Shown here: positions 19,018-30,200 of the stretch, piece by piece
Numbering within the stretch: the first letter of the stretch is position 1
How the letters are laid out: every line of letters begins with the position of its first letter
Source of the DNA: Micromussa lordhowensis
Lineage: Eukaryota > Cnidaria > Anthozoa > Scleractinia > Lobophylliidae
Reading direction: 5' to 3'
NCBI GenBank assembly: GCA_964020085.1
Contig: OZ026601.1
Location: forward strand, 2,576,901 to 2,640,900
Length of the DNA: 64,000 bases
Notes under the pieces: model-generated
Told to the model about the DNA's origin: nothing
Databases searched by the model: none
The model's input: only the letters and a program-made list of their open reading frames with translations
Program-made: the position numbers and the translations under genes

Positions 19018-20911
19018 TTACCTTCCCAATATTATTGTTGGAGACAGCAGCCCCTCGATATAAGGATATTGGCGATGCAACAGCTCCTGGGCCATTTGTA
19101 TTTGATGGTCTGTAAGCATTGCATTTTTTCGAATTATGTCTGCATCTTCCTGATTGAATTTAAATGTAGGCCTTTGCATTTTAGCAATAGATGTTTGGTC
19201 CATCCTTGCCTGTTTCAAAAACTTGACTTCGTCTTCAGCTTCTTCAGCTGCTTGCATTTTTCTTTTTGGAGCCTTTTTCTTTTTCAAGAATTTTCCTTTT
19301 CTTCTTTGTTGTATTTTTTGCATGAATGCATCTGCCTCGCGCTTTCCACCCTTCGCTAGGAGATCCTCAGCCTGGTTGCATGTAATTTGTAGTTGCTGAC
19401 AACATAGGGTAATAAGAGCCTCTGGTAAAAGTACCTCCATTAAGTACTTTTGACTGACCTCTGGGAAGTGTTTTGCTAGTAGATTTACCATGTGATATGT
19501 TTGATTTTCCTCAAAGTCCCCAAATGGCACATTGAACTTGAGATCTTCCCTTTCGATCATCTCTTTATCCCTGTCTGATAAAATTCTTCCATGGAAAATT
19601 TCATGTCGCCAGCTTTCCTTGGTGCCACTGAGTACTTCCGAAAGGTGATCATTGATTACATTGTCAAAACAGGAAGCGATTTCCTTCTTTGAAATGTCCT
19701 GCATTTTTTGGTTTGGTTCACGGGGCTGGTATTTTGCTGGCTGATTAGGTGGTGTTGGCTGGCTGGAAGGTGCTGGCTTATGCGGTGATGTTGGCTGGCT
19801 GGAAGGTACTTGCTGATTAGGTGGTGTTGGCTGGCTGGAAGTTGCTTGCTGATTACGTGGTGTTGGTTGGCTGGAAGGCGCTGGCTGATTAGGTGATGTT
19901 TGCTGTTTAGAAGGCGCTGGCTGATTAGGTGATGTTGGCTGGCTGGAAGGTGTTGGCTGATTAGGTGATGTTTGCTGTTTAGAAGGTGCTGGCTGAATAG
20001 GTGGTGTTGGCTGGCTGGAAGGTGTTGGCTGATTACGTGATGTTGGCTGGCTGGAAGGTGCTGGCTGATTAGGTAGTGTTGGCTGGCTGGAAGGTGCTGG
20101 CTGTTGATGTTCTTTTGGCTGCTTGGATGGTGCTTGTTGGGATGACATTGACTGCTGTACTGTGACCGTTTTGGTTGGTGGTAGCTGCTGGGATTGTGTT
20201 GGCTGCTGCAATGGTATTGCAGGCTGCTGAGATGGTACTGGCTGCTGTGATGGCACCCGTTTTTGATGTTGGGGTGTTGCCGCTGAATGCTGAGAAGAAC
20301 TATGGGGATGCTGCAATGGTGGTTGTGTTGTCTGCTGAGCTGTGGATTGGACCCTGTACGCTTTGAGGTCTTTCATGTTTACTATCCTTCTTAGTTTCTC
20401 GCCACTTTTTCCTCGTAACCTGCACGTTCCCTTTTGTAAGTCAACCTCTTCTATGGTATATGGGCCAGTCCACTGGTCTTCCATTTTGTGCCCCTTTTTT
20501 GTCTTTTGGAGCATGTTGCGGAGTAGAACGGCATCACCATTCTGAAATGTGCAGTCGAAGCCTCCTTTTCTTTTTAAGAACTGTTTCTTTTGCTTTTCTT
20601 GTGCAGCTTCTATGTTGCCCTGCACTTTTGGGAAAAGTGCATCTCTTGTGGCTGTCATTTTTTGCACATGCTCGTGGAGGACATCCTCTGAGGTTAATTC
20701 CCTTGCCAGTTTTTCAATTTCGCCGGGGTCGTTATCAACGTGCTCTACATACTTTTGGACTTCAAGAGGCAAACGTGGATGTCTACCATACATTAAATAG
20801 AATGGGCTGAACTTGGTGGTGTTTGATCTGTTGGTGTTGATTGCAAACAGAGCACCGTCCATGTATTCGTCCCAATCCTCATCGTTGTCATCCACAATCT
20901 TCCTAAGGGTA
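19018..20911 (-). CDS. Ginger-like transposase, exon 4 (integrase C-terminus, GPY module, Pro/Gln repeats)
   Basis: Acceptor at 20912-20914 joins exon 3 in phase. The exon begins with the end of the integrase core (FAINTNRSNTTKFSPFYLMY), then a GPY/F module (DQWTGPYTIEEVD) as in gypsy integrases and Ginger transposases. A Pro/Gln/Ser-rich stretch of about 190 residues built from a 12-residue unit (PAPSSQPTPPNQ) comes next. A charged region with a possible coiled coil and basic clusters (KKKKAPKRK) follows, then HRQYPYIEGLLSPTIILG. The stop at 19018 is probably not the natural end of the protein, because the Ulp1 domain follows at once in another frame. Confidence 0.85.
19738..20125. repeat. 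36 bp coding minisatellite
   Basis: About ten imperfect 36 bp units (GGCTGATTAGGTGATGTTGG and relatives on the plus strand) encode the Pro/Gln repeats of the transposase. Confidence 0.9.
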
Positions 20912-21246
20912 CTGAACATAAGTGACAAGATTTGGAAGCAGTTATCTTACATACATCATGAAGTAAAGAGTGAAAGAAACGTGCTCAAAATAGGATAAAA
21001 TGAAAGTTAGGGAGTAATTAGGTGATGTATTGCCTGCTCTCGTAATTCAGATAATATGTAATATTTAACATCTTTGCATTCGCTGCAGTCTGTAGTTTTA
21101 AAACTGGATCCCAAACATATTACCGAATTGAAGTAAACGTTGAAAGCGCTAGTTTAGCTGAATTATATTTTAGGTAACATGTCATGCCCTCCTCACTGAC
21201 GTGATGTAAGGGTTATTTTTAGCCATAAAATGATTGCAAAGCTCAC

Positions 21247-24200
21247 TTCTTTATTGACTGGTTTGATCTCTCATCTAGGCCATTAGACTCCGGATGATAT
21301 GCTGACGCGATCCTCTGGTGGACTCCAAATGTCGTCATGAGGTGCTCACACACCTGCAACAGAGACAATGCAGCAACGTTATGCAAGCCGCTACACAGAT
21401 GTCTTTCAAAGGTTTCCTTTGTGTACAACGCTGACCTACCTGGTTAACGAATTCTCTACCCTGGTCTGAAATGATGTGAGCAGGGGCTCCATGGCGACAA
21501 TATGCTTTGTAAAGGCCCTTTGCCACGCTTACGGCACTCTTGTCTGGCAGAGGAATTGCCTCTACATACTTGCTGAAGTAATCCGTCATTGTCAGAAGAT
21601 AGCGGTTTCCTTTGGCAGAAACTTTGCCGGCATCTATTAAATCAATACCGACTAGGTACCAAACTTTAGAAACCACCTTCACGGGATGCAGCACGTCGTA
21701 AGCTTTGCTTTCACTGGTGTTACGTTGACACCGGTCACAATTTCGAATCTGTTAGTGTAAAAGGAATGCCACACTTATCATAGAGATTCTTTTATTACAA
21801 CATCAATTAGAAGTAAAGAAAAGTCATTGTTTTATAAATATGTTACCGTTATTGTTGTGATACCATGTATTTGCTAGCAAAGCAAAGCAAATAAAAGTTG
21901 TCCCTTAATAATAGGATCTCATTTTAAAAGAAAGTTTGAATGACCTTAGCTTTAAAACCCGCGCTTAACGGAAGAATATCAGATTGCGTATTTCTTCTCA
22001 GGCTTTTTTTGTAACGTCTCATTGACGCGGTCAGAGAACAAAAACACATATTAGAGCAGAACGCTACATTAGATGAGGGATCTGGACACTAGTTATGGTT
22101 TGCCCGATAGGGGCCTGGCGTGAGCCTCTCATACAAAGCTGTGCATGTTTCTATCATTCTCTTACGAGAATGTTCGCCTTTCCTGAATAAATCTCTCGAT
22201 GAAATAGACAAAGTCTTATCTATGATAGAAACACACCCCAACACGGATTGATCAGGTGAACGAGACGCCGATTGCAAGCGGACTACTCAGTTACACGCCG
22301 AACAGAAGAGGACGCAGCCGTCAATCGCCTCGCCCCATGTAAGGTAATCCGGAATCCGGAATCCAGGTCATTTTGGTCTGAGGAATCCGGAATCCACGGC
22401 TTTGGAATCCGGAATCCAGCTAATGGAATCCGGAATCCAACCATTGTAATCCAGAATCCAGGTTGCTGGAATCCAGTCTGTTGCGATGATTGCAGGGTCT
22501 CTTCTTTTCCTCTAGCGACTGTTGCGTGAAAATCTCATGTCGCGAGGACGTGCAACAGGCATGTTCACGCGTGTTTCACTCGCAGGAACATCCCTTGTCA
22601 TGGTGACATATTGGGTATCAATTTGAAATAATGGTCACATTATAATGACGTGACAGAATCCCAGGGAGTGATTCATATTACTGTATATTATCGGTCTTTT
22701 TCAGACAACCTTTCAACCGGGCCTTTCTACCTTTTTCCCCGTTGCGCTTTTCGAGTCAGAGGTTAGATTCTTTTCCTGTTTGGGCGAAATTGAAACTAAT
22801 TTTTGGATTTCAGGTAGCTTCAAAGAATAATAATATAAAGTATTCTCATTCTTGGCCGTAGTATAAGTAGTCGCGGTGGTTGCAGTTACTGGCTTCTTTC
22901 AGGCACATGTTATTAGTGTCACTCAAAGAATCACATGTTGCACGTGGTGTCGACGTGGTGTCTTTTTCATTCAGTCCAGATTCAATCAGTCGAAATCAGA
23001 GATCTCGAGAGATCACTTTGAATTTTTTCTCAATCGATCGTTTTCAATTTTTGCCAGCATGGGGAAGCACAAGAAGAAGCATGAGCCAGAAAGGTAAGTA
23101 CGTCTATAAATTCTGTGTTTGTGACTTTGTGATGGAAATTTTTGGCGGCGTGGTTTTAAATAAATCAGAACGTGTGAAAAAGAAATCTAAAACTGCGAGC
23201 CGATATATCTGTCTGTTTCTTTCATGATCAGAATTATTCCTGACTGCCCATACAACATTAAGTCAGTACGTTCTGCAGAGTTTTGGCATTGGATTGACAT
23301 TGATGGATACCTAATGAATGTAAGGCTGCTTTTGGTGCTACGTAGAGAATACGAAGACATCAAGAAATCAGTTTCATTGAAAGCAGTTCGAAACAAAGAT
23401 CGGATGGATGTAGAAACAGCAGTGGAGATTCACCGTAAAGCAATTCAAGATTCCATTCCAGATAAAAGAGTGAGCACAACATTAGTTCCTGAACTGGAAT
23501 TCAAGCACTGGAAAAAGAACGGGGCCTCTTTTTTAAGCTACCCGGTAGGACTGGTATTCTTCCCAAAGCATAGCAAGCTGTTTGTTACTGATAGACTTCT
23601 CCATGCAGTATTCATGGTTGACATGCACTGTCCAGCAAATGTCACATTAATTGCTGGTGGTGGTGAGCCCGGGGACACTAATGGACATGGCAGTAAGGCC
23701 AGATTTAGAAACCCAGCAGGCATTGCGGTGAAAGAGAGTGGAAAGCTGTTCGTTTGTGACCAAGGAAACGGAAGAGTTAGAGTAGTCAATTTGCGAACGC
23801 TTTTCTGTCACGCGTCCCAGATTGTACAAGGGGAAGCCGAAGAAAGCCAAAGTGACGATGAAGATTGCGCCGTTAGACGTACCCGTAGAGTCCATGTACA
23901 CGATCTTTCTCTTATTTCTGAAGGTAATGTACCGGATCTGGTGTCACCATTTGCCATATGTGCGTCTGCAAACGATAGCTTTGAACTGTTTGTGTCAGAT
24001 GTTCGTCTTGGCAAGATTTTTTCAATTTCTGGTGTTGTAGACGAGGAGGAAATTAACTGCGTTGGGCAGTTAAATGAACTGTTTTGTTTTGATCGATCTA
24101 GTTTATTAACTTCATTAGCCTTAACACGTGACGAGCAATACCTGTTAGTTGGAGACGGGAATAGTTCATGTGTTTATCTTTGTCAAGTGAGAGGACGATT

Positions 24201-27200
24201 GAAACTGAGAACAATTTCGAATATTTCAGGCCTCATGGGTATCGCTGTGACAGATGGTGGAACCGTGTTCTTGTCCTCCAGCAAAGAACACGCACTGTTC
24301 AGCTTGAAGGAAGAAGAGATGCTTGGGGGTTCAGAAACCCTAAGAAATATGTGTGGAGAAACTGCAGGCCATCGTGATGGTGTCCAAAGTCGATGGAACA
24401 AGCCTACTGCTTTATGCGTATATCGAAACACTGTTTTCGTATGCGATACGGGTAACAAAACAGTAAGAATGTTGACGTCAGCAAAGGGACTGATCCCCCT
24501 GCAAAGTAAGATGGCCCAATATGCAAACGTGTTCCGACTGGACAAGAAAGCCAAAGAAGAAGACCTCCCACGTACATTTGAAGATCATGTGAAATCTGTT
24601 GAGGAGTTGGTTGCATTTCTCTCTAACCACGAACAGGAAGCCCTGGAGAGGACGGGGAAGCGGAATACCAACGGTCCCGACATGACCATACCTCGATGCA
24701 CCCGACAGTCCTTCCTCATGGTGCTAGAATCACTGACTAGCCTTACCAACACGCTAACGGAGATTGGGCATATTCACCTTCTGGACATGATCTGTTTCGA
24801 AAGTATGACAACTTTGGGCGTGGAATGCTTTTTCAAAGGAATGCGAGCAGACCACGACATGCCTACAGTGGCTAACTACGCTTACAGAAGAGCGCGCTGC
24901 GTGGAAGACGATATGCTGCGCATTTATCAGAAGGATTTCTCATATTTCACTGGGCCCAATTCATTTTATCCGGAAAAAATTATCAAAGGTGAAGCCCCAA
25001 ACATCAAGAGGCGACCAAACAAGCAGTCAGCAATCACTGAAGGAACAGGTAGCAAGGAAGAAGACACAAGGCGAGAAATTGCGATGCGCGAATTTGCTGG
25101 GGAGTATGGAAGAGGCGTAAGACAGGAAAATGTCCGCTCAAAAACGAAAGAGCTAACTGGCACTCTTCCTTATGCCCTTAGTATGTGTCCCACTACTATC
25201 ACAGCCTCGTTAGAAGAAAGCGAAGACGTAACAACAGCCTGCCAAGTTGTGGATGCTAATTTGGCCCTGCGGAGTACGACTGTACGGGTGCAAACCATTT
25301 ACCAGAAAGACGACATATTGGCAGTAAGACACAACCGTAGAAGAGAGATCTCACCTTTCTGGCTAGCAGTTCTTTTGGAGGACGTACAAATAGAAGTGAA
25401 TAGTGGAAATTTTTTGCAGCAAAGAGTATCCCTAAAGTGGCTAAACCAGGCAAGTGGTTCACTTACATACACGTCCGGTGATGTCTGTAATGGGAATTCC
25501 CCCAAGTGCATTCTAACCCGAGTACTCGACTTTTCTTCCGATGGATCAGACATCATCCTAACAACAGAGGAGGATAACAGGCTCTGTCGAATTGCTAATG
25601 GGGACTATGGTGACGATGATGACAATGAGAATGAAACTGCACCACCAACTGCAGAGGATGAGGGAGAAGTATCCCTCCCAATAAGACTGCCGGGAGTTAG
25701 TTTATCAGGACGGAGAACGACACGGTTTATTCTAAGATAAACGTTTTCCATTGCCTGCGTGGCTGGTAGTATAGTAACTGGACTATCTTCATGCTATTTG
25801 TTGGTAAGCTGTAACTGAAGTTTTACATTTCTGTGTGACAATTAAAGAATTCGGAAACGAATTATGTTTGAGCCTGAAAAGCACTAATTTTGGCAATGTG
25901 TACCTCTTTTGTTATTGTTGACGCAGTTGTTATTATTAAAATAAGAATAACCCTTCCTCGTTAGTATTTCTTCAAAGATGTGGACTCAGGGGACTTCAGA
26001 AACCGCTCCCATATTCACAATCCTCTCGGGTAAGTCCAAGAATTATATTTTATACTTGTATTTTAAATAAGACAATGTACACTTTGGGTAAAAAAACAAG
26101 CTTTTTGTGAAAACAAAGTAGAAAGGAAAAATAGATTTTTGAAATCTGGAATCCAGCCACTTATGGAATCCGGAATCCACGGATGTGGAATCCGGAATCC
26201 AGGGATGTGGAATCCGGAATCCACAGACATGGAATCCGGAATCCACAGCGTGGAATCCGGAATCCAAGACTCTCGTGGATTACCTTACATGGGGCGAGAA
26301 TCGCCGATCGACCGCCATCTTTGTTTTCTTCCCCGTGCGAGCAGAAAGATTGCCTGCCGTACCAGAGGACTACAATAGTACACAATGTCAAAGAAACACA
26401 AATGCCCATTCCCCGAATGTGCCTACGAGACAGAGGAAGTTACAGACGCGCTCGCGGCCGTCCTTCTATCGATGCACTCCTCGGGAACGCATACTGCTCA
26501 AGGAACAACGATCACGAACCCTAACACGAAACTCGAAAGAGTACGCCGTCCGACAATTTCAGCAGCAGGATCAAGCGAGGACTGGTCGTATTTCCTAACA
26601 CGTTGGGGCGATTATGTTGCGGCAACTAACGTCACCGGCAAAGAAAAGGTAATCCAGCTCCTCGAGTGCTGCGACGAACAGCTTCGCAAGGACCTGACGA
26701 GAAACGCGGGCGGTTCTCTCACTGACAAAACCGCAGATGAGGTCATGGCAGCTATAAAAAAGCTTGCAGTACGGGAGGAGAACGCGATGGTCGCCCGTGT
26801 ACAGCTTCACAACATGCGCCAAGACCGAGACGAGACGATTCGCAGTTTTGGTGCCCGCCTTCGCGGCCAAGCCGGTGTTTGCAAGTTTTTAGTCACTTGC
26901 CCTGGCTGCAACATGGAGGTCAGCTACACGGAAAATATCCTACGCGACGTCCTCACGCGTGGCCTGGCTGACAGCGAAATACAACTGGACCTATTGGGGG
27001 AAAGGAACCAGGACATGAGCCTAGAGGAAGTATTTCAATTTATTGAAGCAAAAGAGGCCGGCAAACGATCTGCAGGCCGCCTGTCCCAAAGCCACAGCGC
27101 TGACGCCGCACAGAGCGGATACCGACGTGCAAAAAATGATGAGGTCAAGCAGCGTAAAGATGGGGACGCCAACGAACTGTGCTCTTATTGTAACAAGAGA

Positions 27201-30200
27201 GGACATGGCAAGAGCGCCCCGACCAGAATCCGCCGTCATGACTGCCCAGCTTATGGCACCATCTGCGACAAGTGTGGACGGCAGAACCACTTTGCTAGCG
27301 TCTGTCGCAGCAAAAACAAGAACAACAGGCCCCAACAGCCACCGACACCCATCGGCAAGGGCAGAGAAACGGAAGGCGCAATCTTTGACTCACTTTGCAC
27401 CACAACTAGCCTCAGCAGACCAAGCAAAGGAGTCATCTCACTTGACCACCACCTCTACTGCCACCTAACCGACCACTGGGTTCGACAGCCATCCAAGCCT
27501 CAACCATTCATAAGACTCACAGCGACAGCCCATCCTGAGGACTACACAGCCCTTGGATACAACCCTCCCAAATCACAGTTGACACCTGTACAACTCTCGG
27601 CTATGGCTGACACAGGCTGCCAAAGCTGCTTGGCTAGCATTAAAGTCGTCCGTCGCCTTGGCCTATGTGAGAGTGACCTGATACCAGTCACCATGAAAAT
27701 GCACGCCGTGAACAACAATGGTATCAGGATCCTGGGCGCGGTCATCCTAAGGTTCTCGGGCAGGTCACCATCTGGAAAAGCCCTGGAAAGCCGACAGATC
27801 GTATACGTGACAAGCGACTCGGACAAACTTTTCCTCAGCCGAGAGACTTGCATGGCACTGGGAATTATCACTAAGACCTTTCCGACGGTGGGGGAGGCCC
27901 TGAACACGTGCAGCTCAACCGAGCTAAACACAGCCTGCGATTCAACCGCACAACCCCCCCATATACAAACTTCCGAGAGCACAACCAGCTCCCCGTGCAC
28001 CTGCCCACGTCGCACCACACCACCACCGAAGCCCACAGCCACCCCCTTCCCTGCAACGGAGAACAATCGGATGAAGACACAACAGTGGCTACTAGACTAT
28101 TATCAAACCAGTACCTTTAACACCTTTAACACCAGCCGCTACCCCTAATGGAGAGCATCCCTATGAGGCTAATGGTCGACCCTAAAGCAAAACCAGTTGC
28201 ACACCACAACCCAATACCAGTACCACTCCACTGGCAAGAGGAGGTCAAGGCAGGACTCGACCAGGACGTCTCACTGGGTGTCCTCGAACCAGTGCCGGTA
28301 GGAGAGCCCGTCACATGGTGCCACCGCATGGTTATATGTGCCAAAAAGAATGGCAAGCCCCGCCGCACAGTTGATTTCCAGGCGCTTAACCTCCACGCAA
28401 CACGTGAAACCCATCACACACAAAGCCCCTTCCACCAAGCACGTTCCATCCCAAGCAACACCAAAAAGACCGTCTTTGACTGCTGGAATGGTTACCACAG
28501 CGTCCCCCTCCATGAGGACGATAGACACCTCACCACTTTCATCACCCCATGGGGCCGCTACCGCTACAAAACAGCACCCCAAGGTTACATAGCTTCCGGC
28601 GATGGCTACTCAAGACGGTTCGATGAGATCGTGTCCCATATTCCAAACAAAACCAAATGCATCGACGACACCCTCCTCTGGGCAGATAACCTTGACCAAA
28701 GTTTCTTCCAGGCAGTTGACTGGCTCGACCTCTGCGGACACAATGGTATCATACTTAACCCAGACAAGTTTGTCTTTGGAGCTGACACTGTTGAATTCGC
28801 AGGATTTGAGATCACCCCCAGCAATGTGCGGCCATGCAGAAAATACCTCGATGCCATACGCAACTTCCCTACACCAGCCAACATCACTGATGTCCGCTCC
28901 TGGTTTGGCCTGATCAACCAGGTCTCCTATGCCTTTGCAGCGACCGAGCGCATGTTGCCATTCCGCCAGCTCCTTCAGCCAGGAACCCCTTTCCAGTGGA
29001 CTGACGAACTACACACACTCTTCGAAGAATCCAAATCAGTGATTATCAGTGAAATCGAGGAGGGTGTGCGAATCTTTGACAAATCTAAACCAACCTGCCT
29101 GGCAACCGACTGGTCCAAAGGCGGCATCGGGTTCTGGCTGTTTCAGAAACACTGCCAGTGTTCATCCCCCGAACCCTTCTGTTGTCGCACAGGCTGGAAG
29201 ATCACTTTGGTTGGGAGCCGTTTCACCCACGCCGCTGAGTCACGCTATGCCCCAGTGGAGGGCGAAGCCCTAGCCGTTGCAGACGCTCTCGACAAAGCAC
29301 GGTTCTTCGTTCTGGGTTGCAGCAACCTGGTCATCGCTGTTGACCACAAGCCCCTCCTAAAAGTGTTTGGCGACCGGTCCCTTGAGGATGTCACCAACGC
29401 CCGGCTCCGCAACTTAAAGGAGAAAACCTTACGTTACCGGTTCCGAATGGTACACATCCCCGGCGTGCGACACAAAGCTGCTGATGCTGTATCCCGCCAT
29501 CCTACAGGAACCACCAAACCAGACCTGCTAGTCTTGCCAGATGACATAGCCGCGGCAACAGCTACCCTAGCCGCCCTCCCGCAATTGGATGCCCCCCGGA
29601 CGCTCCTTCTTAGCCGGCATCCGCCACAGTGAGCCACAACCAGGCACTTGCCCCATCACCATCGATGACCAGCTAGCCTCATCAGCCTCATCAACGTTAA
29701 ACACTATTGCAGTCACATGGGAGAGGGTCAAGCTGGCCACAACAAGCAGCGGGGTCATGACTCAGCTCATCCATTTCATTGAGACTGGATTCCCTAAGTC
29801 CCGTTCTGAGCTACCACCTGCCCTTCGGGAGTACCATCAATTTCGCGAACACTTTTACACAGTTGATGGCGTCATCCTCTACAAGAATCGCATCGTAATA
29901 CCACCCTCCCTCCGACAGCATGTCCTGACTGTCTTACACTCAGCCCACCAAGGTGTGACCTCCATGACAGCACGCGCCGAAAGCACAGTGTTCTGGCCAG
30001 GCATCACCCCAGCCATCATTACTCTACGGGAAACCTGCAACCACTGCAACCGCATGGCACCTTCCCAACCGAGTTCACCGCCCTCTCCAGCTGTGCCCCC
30101 AGCATACCCCTTCCAATGTGTTTGCGCAGATTTCTTTCACCACAAGGGGGTTAACTACCTTGTCATCGTAGACCGCTACTCTAACTGGCCCATTGTTGAG

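Larger units (their letters stand above)
22329..26298 (+). mobile_element. TIR transposon carrying an NHL-repeat protein gene
   Basis: 3970 bp element with perfect 22 bp terminal inverted repeats (outer end CTCGCCCCATGTAAGGTAAT at 22329 and its complement ending at 26298) and a 6 bp target duplication AATCGC (22323-22328 and 26299-26304). Inside each terminus is an array of GGAATCCGGAATCCA units (22346-22470 and 26143-26272), which run in the same direction at both ends. The only substantial gene is the NHL protein. The insertion target is the 5' region of the gypsy element. The superfamily was not recognised; a 6 bp duplication is not decisive. Confidence 0.8.

Noticed and set aside
22346..26272. 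Regularly spaced GGAATCCGGAATCCA units resembling a CRISPR-like array.
   Set aside because: Spacers are too short and irregular, the host is eukaryotic, and the arrays sit just inside the termini of a transposon.
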